Source: an uncultured Bacilli bacterium
Lineage (GTDB): Bacteria; Bacillota_I; Bacilli_A; RFN20; CAG-288
DNA length: 64,000 nt
NCBI GenBank assembly: GCA_934725685.1
Contig: CAKVBX010000001.1
Coordinates: forward strand, 1-64,000
Direction: 5' to 3'
The translations under genes and the position numbers were made by a program. The notes below the pieces were generated by a model. It saw only the letters and a program-made list of their open reading frames with translations. It was not told the origin of the DNA and made no database searches. Shown piece after piece: positions 31,048-38,988 of the stretch. The first letter of the stretch is position 1. Each line of letters opens with the position of its first letter.

Positions 31048-32673
31048 TCAGTCGCCTTCCACGACAAGTGCTTCATAGGGACGAAGCGCTGATACTATTC
31101 TCTCCTGATAGTTATGAAGCAAGACCTTACCCACAGAGAACGGAAGGTCAAGCGATTCCTCCTTTCCGCCCATGTTCACAATGACATAGACGGCTTTATC
31201 GTTCCACTTTCTTTCATAAACGAACAGATTATCGTTCTTGACATCGATGGGACGGAAGTCACCATAGACAAAGACGTCGGAATATTCCTTTGACTTACGG
31301 AGAGCAATCATGCGCTTATAGTAGGAAAGGACGGAGTCAGGATCTTTCGCTTCCTTTTCCGCATTGATGGAAGGATAATTCGGATTGACAAAGAACCAAG
31401 GCTTGGCCCCTTTGTTGAATCCGGCATTGACCTGAGCATTCCACTGCATCGGCGTACGGTTGTTGTCTCTCCCCTCTTTGTTGCAGGCTTCCAGGAATTC
31501 CCGCTCGGTGAGAACCTTATCGCGGAGAACGAGATCCCTATAATTTCCTTTGATTTCGACATCATCATAATCTTCGACACGGTCGATTCTGATGTTAGTC
31601 ATGCCGAGTTCCTGTCCCTGATAAATGAAGGGGGTTCCCTTAAGGAAGAAATACAGGGTTGCGATTTCCTTAGCCGACTCCAGGGGATAACGAAGTGGAT
31701 CTCCGAACTTGTTGACGGCACGGACCAAATCATGATTCTCGATGAAAAGGGCATTCCATGACTTCCCATTGAGACCAAGCTGATATTTCGTCCAGATATC
31801 ACGGGCGACTTTCATATCCATCGGACGCGGAGTGAACTTCCCATGCTTGTCCTTCGAACTCCAATCGCTGGTGTAATCCGTCACTTCGAATTGGAAGACC
31901 ATGTTAAGTTCTTCCCGGCTCGGAAGCGTGAAATCGATGGCTTTGTCCAGATCACCCCAGGCCTCACCGACAGTCACGGCATCATATTTTCCGAAGGAGT
32001 TGCGGTTGAGGGCATGCACTTTCTCATGAAGCGTCGGACCATATCCATAAATATCCCTATCGATTTCCTTGCCAATCAGATGGATGACATCAAAGCGGAT
32101 ACCACGGACCCCTTTCTCCATCCAGAAGTTGATGGCTGCCGTGATTTCCTCAAGAATCTTCGGATTTTCCCAGTTGAGGTCCGGCTGTCCGACCGCGAAC
32201 TCATGGAAATAATACTGTCCCGCTTCCTCATCATATTGCCAGGCGCTTCCACCGAAGCAGGATTGATGATCATTGGTCGGCCGGTCTCTCCAAATATAAT
32301 AGTCATGATAGGGACTATCCTTGGACTTCTTCGACTCCAAAAACCAGGGGTGTCTATCGCTGGTATGGTTGGCGACAATATCGATCATGAGATCCATATC
32401 GCGCTTTTTCAGTTCCGCAATCAGGGTATCAACATCCTCCATGGTTCCAAAAAGGGGATTGACGCCGGTATAGTCCTGAACATCATATCCGTTATCCACC
32501 ATCGGAGAGGGGAAGAAAGGCGTGAGCCAAAGGATATCGACACCTAAGTCTTTCAGATAATCAAGACGGGAGATGATGCCTTTGATATCGCCGATGCCGT
32601 CGTTGTCTGCATCCATAAAACTCTTGGGATAAATCTGATAAACGATTTTGTCATGCCACCATTTCTTTTCCAT
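31048..32673 (-). CDS. GH13 alpha-glucosidase (oligo-1,6-glucosidase type)
   Basis: A cytoplasmic glycoside hydrolase family 13 enzyme of 541 residues with no signal peptide. The (beta/alpha)8 barrel holds DIVANHTS (region I), GIRFDVIHLIG with nucleophile Asp195, GEAWG with acid/base Glu237, and ENHD with Asp315. Val after the nucleophile (FDV) is the pattern of alpha-1,6-acting oligo-1,6-glucosidases, dextran glucosidases and trehalose-6-phosphate hydrolases, rather than alpha-1,4 enzymes, so isomaltose-type oligosaccharides are the likely substrate; trehalose-6-phosphate is possible. The ATG at 32673 with ribosome binding site AGGAG is chosen over an upstream in-frame ATG at 32700. No transporter gene is adjacent. 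Confidence 0.92.
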   Translation of the reverse strand: MEKKWWHDKIVYQIYPKSFMDADNDGIGDIKGIISRLDYLKDLGVDILWLTPFFPSPMVDNGYDVQDYTGVNPLFGTMEDVDTLIAELKKRDMDLMIDIVANHTSDRHPWFLESKKSKDSPYHDYYIWRDRPTNDHQSCFGGSAWQYDEEAGQYYFHEFAVGQPDLNWENPKILEEITAAINFWMEKGVRGIRFDVIHLIGKEIDRDIYGYGPTLHEKVHALNRNSFGKYDAVTVGEAWGDLDKAIDFTLPSREELNMVFQFEVTDYTSDWSSKDKHGKFTPRPMDMKVARDIWTKYQLGLNGKSWNALFIENHDLVRAVNKFGDPLRYPLESAKEIATLYFFLKGTPFIYQGQELGMTNIRIDRVEDYDDVEIKGNYRDLVLRDKVLTEREFLEACNKEGRDNNRTPMQWNAQVNAGFNKGAKPWFFVNPNYPSINAEKEAKDPDSVLSYYKRMIALRKSKEYSDVFVYGDFRPIDVKNDNLFVYERKWNDKAVYVIVNMGGKEESLDLPFSVGKVLLHNYQERIVSALRPYEALVVEGD

Positions 32674-32735
32674 AAATTTCTCCTGTTTCCATGAAATCAC
32701 TTCCCGACTATCATAGAGAAAGAGGCTAGATTAGT

Positions 32736-33383
32736 CTACCCCTGCTTCTTCTTTTTCCGTATTTCTTTGATGCCATCCACTAGAGAATAGAGGGTGACAC
32801 CAATCAGGATCATTAAAATAAACACCGTGATAAGAATGAAAAGGATGATGCGGTTCCAATCAAATCCTTGGGAAAATACAAGCAAAGTATTAGTAAATGT
32901 AATCAAGGTATATCCTGTGCTTGTCATTGAGACAATCATAATTTGTCTATCAAAGATGTTATGTGTTTTTCCATAGTCGAGGCACTTTTTTCCAAAGGTG
33001 ATGCACTTCACGACCAACAAGACAAAGAGAACGATGGCAGGAACATTGGAAAGCTTCACCGGCTCCTGAAGTTTTGCCAGAAGATAAAGGGCATAGGATA
33101 GAGAGAGGGTGATGACAAGAAGAGTGACGGAATTGAAGATGAATGCTTTTCCCGTCGGTTCAATCCCATACTTCATTTTTCTGTATTCCTCCGCAAAAAT
33201 GATCGTTCGCACAATGAGAAGAAGAAAATAATAGAAACTGATGCATTCATTCCAGATGGCGTCATAAAAAATACCTGTGATACCGTTATAAAGGGATAAT
33301 GTCAGCGAGACGATGACACTGGCAAGATAGTTGAAAAGAACTTTCCGATCCTTCCGAAACAGGGATTTGGCCATACTAAGCAT
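32736..33383 (-). CDS. Hypothetical six-helix membrane protein
   Basis: A 215-residue protein with six predicted membrane helices and basic ends, not assigned to a family. It overlaps the 3' end of the HD-domain gene by 8 bases and is probably translated with it. An alternative start (MAKSLF, 33374) is equally possible, with AGG 9 bases upstream. Pairing of an HD phosphohydrolase with a small membrane protein hints at a local signalling or membrane-phosphate function, but there is no direct evidence. Confidence 0.75.
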   Translation of the reverse strand: MLSMAKSLFRKDRKVLFNYLASVIVSLTLSLYNGITGIFYDAIWNECISFYYFLLLIVRTIIFAEEYRKMKYGIEPTGKAFIFNSVTLLVITLSLSYALYLLAKLQEPVKLSNVPAIVLFVLLVVKCITFGKKCLDYGKTHNIFDRQIMIVSMTSTGYTLITFTNTLLVFSQGFDWNRIILFILITVFILMILIGVTLYSLVDGIKEIRKKKKQG

Positions 33384-33888
33384 CCTGCCCTTTCAGGGAC
33401 GGCAAAGCCGCATAGGAAGCATGTTTCCGCTTCACTTCTTTCTTTTTCCGTTCCATGTTGGCACAGACCTTATCGGCGTAGGTGATAAGCCAGGCCTCTT
33501 TGCAGAGAGGAAGAATCCAGAATGTCAGAGGGAACATATGAGAAAGGATGATATTCATCTCCTTTTTATTGAGCCGATATTTCTTCTTCGCATTGTGCAA
33601 AGCAAAATAGGGATGGCGGAATCCATGAAGCCGATGCCCTTCATGGGCATGGTGCCAGTCATAAAGATAATAGTCGTGAAGGAGTGCTCCCCGGACCAGG
33701 GAAGCATAATCCACGTTCAACCTCTTTCCCTTTGCATAAGAATAGGCAAAAAGAGCCACACGGAAACAGTGATCGTAGACCATATAGGTTCCATGGGCGA
33801 CATATTTCCTCATGGATTGATATTCCTGATTGAGAAGGATTTTTCCGGAATAGGAACGGAATTCCTGGTCCAATAAGATCTTCACCAT
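33376..33888 (-). CDS. HD-domain phosphohydrolase
   Basis: A 170-residue HD-superfamily protein. The metal-binding HD doublet is in ALLHDYYLYDW, with an upstream His in AHGTYMVYDHCFRVALFAY and later His residues in HGFRHP and LSHMFP that complete the metal site. The C-terminal KVCANMERKKKEVKRK is basic. The family includes hydrolases of small phosphate esters; the substrate is unknown. An extended -10 TGCTATAAT (minus, 33980-33988) would start transcription about 85 bases before the ATG. Confidence 0.85.
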   Translation of the reverse strand: MVKILLDQEFRSYSGKILLNQEYQSMRKYVAHGTYMVYDHCFRVALFAYSYAKGKRLNVDYASLVRGALLHDYYLYDWHHAHEGHRLHGFRHPYFALHNAKKKYRLNKKEMNIILSHMFPLTFWILPLCKEAWLITYADKVCANMERKKKEVKRKHASYAALPSLKGQDA

Positions 33889-34050
33889 ACCATCACCACA
33901 AATGACACTTTTCCGAAAGAAAAGAATTCTTCACAAAGATTGTTTGACAACCGTTTTCAGAAAGTGTCCGCATAGAAAAATTATAGCATAGAAGAAATGG
34001 AAAATACGTTTTTCCATTCATCATCGCACGGTTGTAAAAAGAACCCTTTG

Positions 34051-34079
34051 TTGTAACAGGGAAATATACTCGCTATAAT
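34051..34079 (+). promoter_or_regulatory. DUF368 gene promoter, leaderless arrangement
   Basis: TTGTAA (34051-34056), a 17-base spacer and TATAAT (34074-34079). The predicted start of transcription, seven bases on, is the A of the ATG at 34086. No ribosome binding site exists between them. Confidence 0.7.
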
Positions 34080-34085
34080 ATGCGC

Positions 34086-35027
34086 ATGGAAAACACAAAG
34101 AAAAACAAAGTCACCGGTTTCCTTCTCGACACCGTAAAAGGGGTCACCCTAGGAATCTCGGTCGCCATTCCTGGCCTGAGCGCAGGAACCATCGCCGTCT
34201 CCGAACGCTGCTATGACACTATTGTGGAATCCGCAGGTGGTTTCCGAAAAGCCCCTAAGAGGAACTTCCTCATTCTGCTTCCCTTTGTTATCGGACTTCT
34301 GATTGGAGCACTTGCCGCCTTCATCGGCATTCAGAAAGGATACAAAGTCGCGCCATTTACTTTGACCGGATTCTTTGCCGGCATGGTACTGGGTTCTCTT
34401 CCCGTCGCACTTTCAGAATTGAGAAAAGGAGAAAACGGAAAACAGAGATTCCTTCATATTCTCTTCTTCCTCCTCTGCCTTCTTATCGCTGCCGGGCTTG
34501 GCATTCTGACGGCACTCTTCGACTTCCGACTCTCCGATCCGCTCAACAACCGTGTTTGGTGGATATACCTCTTCATCATCCTTGCCGGAATCATCGCCGC
34601 ATTTGCCTGTGTCGTCCCCGGCATCTCCGGCTCCATGTCCATGATGGTCATCGGTATGTATTATCCGGTTCTCAACTCCTATATCGGCGAGGATGCCATC
34701 TGGCATAGCAGCGACCGCACCTTCCTCCTTACCGGAATCCTTCTCGGTGTACTGCTCGGCATCGGTATTCTGATCGGTCTTGTGCTCTCTTCGAAAGTCA
34801 TGAAATATCTATTGAACAGGCATCGTGTCACAACCTTCTATGGTATCACCGGTCTTATCCTGGGTTCTGTCATCTCCATGTTCATGAATTCCACGATTTA
34901 TCCTCTTTACCCCACCATTGCAAGCTGGGACTATATCACCGGAGCCGTCCTCTTCGCCCTCGCCCTTACTGTCACGTTCTATTTCACTTTTCCGAAGAAA
35001 AAGAAACGAGAAGAAACGGAAGCCTGA
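34086..35027 (+). CDS. popT: DUF368-family undecaprenyl-phosphate transporter (PopT-like)
   Basis: A polytopic membrane protein of 313 residues of the DUF368 family, members of which recycle the cell-wall lipid carrier undecaprenyl phosphate across the membrane. Two inverted family motifs are clear: GISVAIPGLSAGTIAV near the N terminus and VVPGISGSMSMMVIGMY in the middle. Eight or so helices are predicted. An in-frame ATG at 34080 would lie before the predicted transcription start; the ATG at 34086 coincides with it, so the mRNA is probably leaderless. The gene is monocistronic with a terminator. The family name PopT is from recent work on DUF368; the assignment here is by motif. Confidence 0.9.
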   Translation: MENTKKNKVTGFLLDTVKGVTLGISVAIPGLSAGTIAVSERCYDTIVESAGGFRKAPKRNFLILLPFVIGLLIGALAAFIGIQKGYKVAPFTLTGFFAGMVLGSLPVALSELRKGENGKQRFLHILFFLLCLLIAAGLGILTALFDFRLSDPLNNRVWWIYLFIILAGIIAAFACVVPGISGSMSMMVIGMYYPVLNSYIGEDAIWHSSDRTFLLTGILLGVLLGIGILIGLVLSSKVMKYLLNRHRVTTFYGITGLILGSVISMFMNSTIYPLYPTIASWDYITGAVLFALALTVTFYFTFPKKKKREETEA

Positions 35028-35052
35028 GCCGTCGGCCAATCAAAGAAGAATC

Positions 35053-35084
35053 ACCGCATCGAAATCTTCGGTGCGGTTTTTTCG
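35053..35084 (+). terminator. Terminator after DUF368 gene
   Basis: ACCGCA.CGAA pairs with TTCG.TGCGGT and is followed by six T. Confidence 0.85.
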
Positions 35085-35213
35085 TTTCGCAATCTTAACA
35101 CACATTTCCTTGTTCATATGTTTCAGAAATCGACACAATCCCGATTCGGTGTTGTTTCTTCTCTCTTCCAGTGCACCTAAAATAATGGTGTTCCATCAAG
35201 GAGGAAACAAAAA

Positions 35214-35567
35214 ATGAACACAGATAAAATCTACGCAGAACAAATCGCAAACGAGTATGCAAAAAAGGAAGCATCGAAAGTCGTCGCACTTCGGAAACTG
35301 GATTCCAAAGCCAAACGTCCCGCCCGTATTTTCGGATATACCTTCGGTATCATCTCCGCCCTTCTTCTTGGAGTCGGAATGTGTCTGACGATGGGAAAGC
35401 TTGGTGATGGAAGTACCTTATATTTCATCATCGGCATTGCTGTTGGCATGCTTGGATTGATCGGAACCGGCGTCAACTACCCGATCTATAAGCGCATTCT
35501 TGCTCACGGCAAAGAAAAATACGCCTTTGACATCATCGAACTCGCCAAGGAAATCACCGAGAAGTAA
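35214..35567 (+). CDS. Small two-helix membrane protein
   Basis: A 117-residue protein with an N-terminal amphipathic helix (KIYAEQIANEYAKKEASKV) and two membrane helices (about 40-61 and 68-90). It belongs to a family common in Bacillota whose members are often annotated as dihydropteridine reductase. I see no Rossmann motif or catalytic YxxxK, so that name is not supported. The function is unknown. The ribosome binding site is AAGGAGG. A -10 TAAAAT lies at 35178-35183. The TetR gene 131 bases downstream has its own promoter. Confidence 0.82.
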   Translation: MNTDKIYAEQIANEYAKKEASKVVALRKLDSKAKRPARIFGYTFGIISALLLGVGMCLTMGKLGDGSTLYFIIGIAVGMLGLIGTGVNYPIYKRILAHGKEKYAFDIIELAKEITEK

Positions 35568-35631
35568 CCCGCGTGAGTCTTTTCTTTCCGTATAAGGAAA
35601 TATAGGAATGACACAACAATATAACACCATT

Positions 35632-35671
35632 TTGCAGAACGGACATCGGACTTTGTATGCTAAACTTTAGC
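35632..35671 (+). promoter_or_regulatory. Promoter and palindromic operator of the second tetR
   Basis: TTGCAG (35632-35637), an 18-base spacer and TATGCT (35656-35661). The perfect palindrome GCTAAA-C-TTTAGC (35659-35671) overlaps the -10 and the start of transcription, as expected for an autorepressor site. Confidence 0.55.
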
Positions 35672-35698
35672 CAAAGCGGAACGACGAGGTGAAACCGA

Positions 35699-36277
35699 AT
35701 GAATAAATCCAAAAGCAAATATTTTGCTACAGCCGCCAGGATGGACGAAGCCTTTCTGGAATTGATCGAGCACAAGGATTTGCCTTATATCACCGTAAAG
35801 GAAATCTGTGAAAAGGCAGAAGTCAACCGATCCACCTTTTACCTGCATTATGAAACGATTGACGATCTTCTTCAGGAAACCACACAGCATATCATCGACC
35901 AGTTCAACAATTCCATGCCCTATGACGCCTCCGAATTTCATAAGAAACTCGATGTACGGCCATTGAGCGAACTGTATCTCGTGGCACCGGAATATCTCAC
36001 ACCCTATCTCACCTACATCAAGGAACACCGCCGCATTTTCAAAGCCAGCATCGAACACGCATCAGTCTTACAGATGACCGAGGTCTATCAGATGATGAAA
36101 GACCATATTCTGACTCCGATTCTGTACCGTTTCCAGGTGCCGGAAAAGGAACAGAAGTATCTGCTCCAATTCTATATTCACGGGCTGATGGCCATCATCA
36201 GCGAATGGTTGGAAAGGGATTGCAGTGACAGCACGGAATACATCGTTTCCCTTATGGTCCGTTATGTAAACGGATAA
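35699..36277 (+). CDS. TetR/AcrR-family transcriptional regulator
   Basis: A 192-residue regulator. The helix-turn-helix is ITVKEICEKAEVNRSTFYLHY (about 31-51), a textbook TetR DNA-binding domain; the C-terminal all-helical domain has no recognisable ligand. The ribosome binding site is GAGGTG. No transport or enzyme gene shares its direction within 1 kb, so the target beyond its own promoter is unknown. The upstream two-helix membrane protein and the convergent membrane protein are the nearest candidates. Confidence 0.88.
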   Translation: MNKSKSKYFATAARMDEAFLELIEHKDLPYITVKEICEKAEVNRSTFYLHYETIDDLLQETTQHIIDQFNNSMPYDASEFHKKLDVRPLSELYLVAPEYLTPYLTYIKEHRRIFKASIEHASVLQMTEVYQMMKDHILTPILYRFQVPEKEQKYLLQFYIHGLMAIISEWLERDCSDSTEYIVSLMVRYVNG

Positions 36278-36324
36278 CGCTCTTTCAAAGGCAACCAGCA
36301 CTTCCGGTAATGGCAAAACGAAAT

Positions 36325-36362
36325 CGTCCACCTTTGCTAATGCAATGGGGTGGACGTTTTTT
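36325..36362. terminator. Bidirectional terminator
   Basis: CGTCCACC pairs with GGTGGACG (36325-36332 with 36349-36356) and is followed by six T. It closes the tetR unit and may serve the convergent membrane-protein gene. Confidence 0.8.
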
Positions 36363-36401
36363 CATCCAGTATATCAGAGGATTCAATCTTCTATTTTGTC
36401 C

Positions 36402-37199
36402 TCACGCCTCAACATTCAGTTTTCTTGCATCCTTGAGTTCTTCCGTGAAACGGGAAGAGACCGCCTTATGGATGAAGTAGAAATAAGGCATGCCGAGGTT
36501 TGTCTCAACCAGGGAATCACGAAGCACGGTATTGAGGACATCGACAAAATCGTTCTCTTCGGAACGGCCGCGGACACCGAAGACAAAAAGAAGGAATTCC
36601 CAAAGGAATTGGGACAGGAAACCGATGATGAAAAGACGGATGATCGGAATCTGTTTGGATTTGTCATCCTTGTTATGAATATTCATAAGAATGAGGATGA
36701 AATATCCGACAACCATAATAAGTCCCATGACTCCATGATATTTGGATGTGCTTCTTGTCGTATAAATCTTAGGAACACTGGGGAAGATGGCATTCACAAA
36801 CTGAGCCATCAATGGGCAGCAGATCCACCAAATGACAATGAGAAGCGAATATTCCAGCGCGTTCTTGTCACGGCTGAGCCACAGCCAAATGAAAGCGAAA
36901 TCAAGGAAGCCGTAAGACATCGACATCCAGAAGAGGACCGCACCGGTCTTGAAGGCATCACAGACCTCCCCGTCGATTCGGATTTCTCTTGAACCGGTAA
37001 GAAGATAGAAAATAAGAAAATCAACAAGGAAATAGAGAATACCGCCGGCAAGGGAAAAGAGGAAAGTCATCCGCTTTCTCTTATAAAGGAGGTAGAAGGC
37101 AAAGAAGAGAAGGAAAAGGGAATCGAGGATGATATAGGCGAGCGAAAAGTTTCTGGAAGGATTCACATAACTGACTTTATCATTGAGCAAAAATAACAT
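36402..37199 (-). CDS. Hypothetical polytopic membrane protein
   Basis: A 265-residue protein from the chosen start, with about seven membrane helices and a hydrophilic C terminus (FVFGVRGRSEENDFVDVLNTV onward). I do not recognise the family. The segment WWICCPLMAQFVNAIFP and a Trp-rich helix FAFIWLWLS are the most distinctive. The in-frame ATG at 37229 is less likely than the ATG at 37199, which follows AAAGAGG. The minus-strand -10 TATAAT lies at about 37220-37225. Confidence 0.78.
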   Translation of the reverse strand: MLFLLNDKVSYVNPSRNFSLAYIILDSLFLLFFAFYLLYKRKRMTFLFSLAGGILYFLVDFLIFYLLTGSREIRIDGEVCDAFKTGAVLFWMSMSYGFLDFAFIWLWLSRDKNALEYSLLIVIWWICCPLMAQFVNAIFPSVPKIYTTRSTSKYHGVMGLIMVVGYFILILMNIHNKDDKSKQIPIIRLFIIGFLSQFLWEFLLFVFGVRGRSEENDFVDVLNTVLRDSLVETNLGMPYFYFIHKAVSSRFTEELKDARKLNVEA

Positions 37200-37308
37200 A
37201 AATTGGACCTCTTTTGTAATTATACACATTATCTAAGCACGAAGGAAGAAAATAAAGACTATCGTCCTCTTCCATTTTGCTTTATACTTTAACGTGAGGA
37301 TTATGACC

Positions 37309-37638
37309 ATGAACATATTGAAAAACATCAAAACCGAAGAAGCATTACAGCTCAAGGAGGAAGTGAGCTACCGCGAAGGTGAAATCGTCTCCAAGACGCT
37401 CGTCCAGAACGATCATGTCAGCATGACACTCTTCTCTTTCTCCAAGGGAGAAGAAATCTCCAAGCACCAATCCGACGGCGACGCCTTTGTTTATGTCCTG
37501 GATGGTGTCGGAAAGTTCACCATCGGCGGAAAAGAGCATCTTGTGAAAGAAGGAGAATGCATCGTCATGCCGAATCACGTGGACCATGCACTCTTCGCCG
37601 AAGAGAATTTCAAGATGCTGCTCACGGTCGTCTTCTAA
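37309..37638 (+). CDS. Cupin-domain protein
   Basis: A single-domain cupin of 109 residues. Metal-binding motif 1 is seen as HQSDGDAFVYVLDG (with His and Glu/Asp positions altered from the canonical G..H.H...E) and motif 2 as VMPNHVDHALFAEE. The small cupins of this type in Bacillota start KNIK.EE and end FKMLLTVVF, as here. They may bind sugars or sense metabolites; the reaction is unknown. Of three possible starts (GTG 37294, ATG 37303, ATG 37309) the last has the best spacing from GAGGA. A -10 TATACT is at 37283-37288. Confidence 0.87.
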   Translation: MNILKNIKTEEALQLKEEVSYREGEIVSKTLVQNDHVSMTLFSFSKGEEISKHQSDGDAFVYVLDGVGKFTIGGKEHLVKEGECIVMPNHVDHALFAEENFKMLLTVVF

Positions 37639-37654
37639 AACCAATCTGTTTTTC

Positions 37655-37683
37655 TTGACATTCCACTCTCTTTGCCGCATACT
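37655..37683 (+). promoter_or_regulatory. Promoter of the metK riboswitch unit
   Basis: A perfect TTGACA (37655-37660), a 17-base spacer and CATACT (37678-37683), with TACTAT as an alternative at 19 bases. Transcription would begin near 37690, just before the aptamer. Confidence 0.65.
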
Positions 37684-37703
37684 ATTGCACGCGTCAAACC
37701 AGC

Positions 37704-37796
37704 GCACCATAAAGAGAAGGTGAGGGACAAGCCCTGTGACCCTTCAGCAACTTACCGGAATTCTCCGGCAAAGTGCTAAAGCTTGAATGATGGGAT
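37704..37796 (+). promoter_or_regulatory. SAM-I (S-box) riboswitch aptamer
   Basis: The sequence follows the S-box consensus: AAGAGAAGG, GAGGGACAAGCCC, TGACCC, CAGCAAC, a P3 hairpin ACCGG...CCGG and AAAGTGCTAA, closed by CCAT/ATGG as part of P1. It binds S-adenosylmethionine and lowers expression of the downstream metK by favouring the terminator at 37816-37845. Confidence 0.85.
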
Positions 37797-37815
37797 CAAC
37801 AGAAATAGCATTTTG

Positions 37816-37845
37816 TTCTCCCAGCACGCTGGGAGAATTTTTTTT
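37816..37845 (+). terminator. Riboswitch-controlled terminator before metK
   Basis: TTCTCCCAG pairs with CTGGGAGAA around CACG and is followed by eight T, placed between the aptamer and the metK ribosome binding site: a classic attenuator. Confidence 0.9.
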
Positions 37846-37862
37846 GACGGAAAGGAGCAGTT

Positions 37863-38912
37863 ATGCATTTATTCAGCTGTGAGCAGGTCAGTAAATGGCA
37901 TCCCGATAAGGTTGCCGATCAGATTTCGGATTCCATTCTTCAGTATTGTCTTTCTAAGGATAAGGCAAGCCGTGTCGCAATTGAGACCCTTGTTAAATCT
38001 TCCTCCGTCTACCTCGCTGGTGAAATCACCTGCAAGGAAGAGGAAATCCCTTACCATGCCATCGTGAGAGACGTCATGGACAGCCTCGGATACCCGTTCG
38101 AAGAACTTGTCGTCAATGTCACAAAGCAAAGTGTACAGATTGGCGCCGCTGTCGATAACGATGAGAAAATCGGAGCCGGCGACCAGGGCATGATGTTCGG
38201 TTATGCGACAAGAGAGACGGAAAGCCGTCTACCTTACGGTTTTGATATTGCAAACAGAATCATCGAAATCATCACCGAAGACATCGAAACCAATAAAGAA
38301 ACGATCTTCCTCGGAGATACAAAGACGCAGGTTACTGTCGACCTCGACAATCCCGGCTCGATTCCGGAAGTCATTCTCATCTCCGCCTGCCATAAGGAAG
38401 GTTATACCCTCAATGAAGTGAGAGCATACATCCAGTCCCTCCTTGACAGAAACCACATAGAAGCCAAGAAGTTCATTCTCAATCCGAGCGGTCTTTGGAC
38501 CCTCGGCGGCCCCCATTCCGACTCCGGTCTCACCGGAAGAAAGATCGTTTGTGACCAGTACGGCGGTTATTGCCCGGTCGGCGGTGGCGCCTTTTCCGGA
38601 AAGGATCCGACCAAGGTGGACCGTTCCGCTGCCTATATGGCAAGAGAACTCGCCATTGAAATCATCGAACATTTCCCTGAAGTCAATGTGGCGGAAGTCG
38701 AACTCGCCTACGGCATCGGTATTGCAGAGCCAATCTCCATCTCCATCACGACGGATGGCAATAATGCCAAGAAGGCAATCTACGACTATGTTGCGACCTA
38801 TGATCTCACGCCTTCCGGCATGATCAAATATCTCGACCTGAAAAACATCGACTATCGAAAACTCTCCGGCGGATGCCACTATAGAAAGCGTCTCAAGGAA
38901 TTCCATCTCTGA
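37863..38912 (+). CDS. metK: S-adenosylmethionine synthetase, short divergent form
   Basis: Methionine adenosyltransferase, which makes SAM from methionine and ATP. At 349 residues it is 35-50 shorter than standard MetK. The N-terminal motif reads VSKWHPDKVADQISD instead of V.EGHPDK, while GAGDQGMMFGYA, LGGPHSDSGLTGRKI, GGGAFSGKDPTKVDRS and the IGIAEPISI segment are conserved, so catalysis should be intact. The protein ends soon after DYRKLSGGCHY, lacking some C-terminal sequence. The strong SAM riboswitch in front supports the function. The ribosome binding site is AAAGGAG. It may represent a distinct MetK subgroup. Confidence 0.94.
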   Translation: MHLFSCEQVSKWHPDKVADQISDSILQYCLSKDKASRVAIETLVKSSSVYLAGEITCKEEEIPYHAIVRDVMDSLGYPFEELVVNVTKQSVQIGAAVDNDEKIGAGDQGMMFGYATRETESRLPYGFDIANRIIEIITEDIETNKETIFLGDTKTQVTVDLDNPGSIPEVILISACHKEGYTLNEVRAYIQSLLDRNHIEAKKFILNPSGLWTLGGPHSDSGLTGRKIVCDQYGGYCPVGGGAFSGKDPTKVDRSAAYMARELAIEIIEHFPEVNVAEVELAYGIGIAEPISISITTDGNNAKKAIYDYVATYDLTPSGMIKYLDLKNIDYRKLSGGCHYRKRLKEFHL

Positions 38913-38930
38913 TCCGATCGAACTCATTCA

Positions 38931-38967
38931 AAAAGCGGAATGCAGAAAACTGCAATCCGCCTTTTTC
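38931..38967. terminator. Bidirectional terminator between metK and GH31 gene
   Basis: GCGGA.TGCAG pairs with CTGCA.TCCGC around an AAAA loop, with A and T tracts on either side. Confidence 0.87.
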
Positions 38968-38988
38968 ATTTCAGTCCGTCCGGGCGTT

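Noticed and set aside
35214..35567. Possible dihydropteridine reductase, the name often given to this family.
   Set aside because: There is no Rossmann fold or YxxxK; the protein is a two-helix membrane protein.
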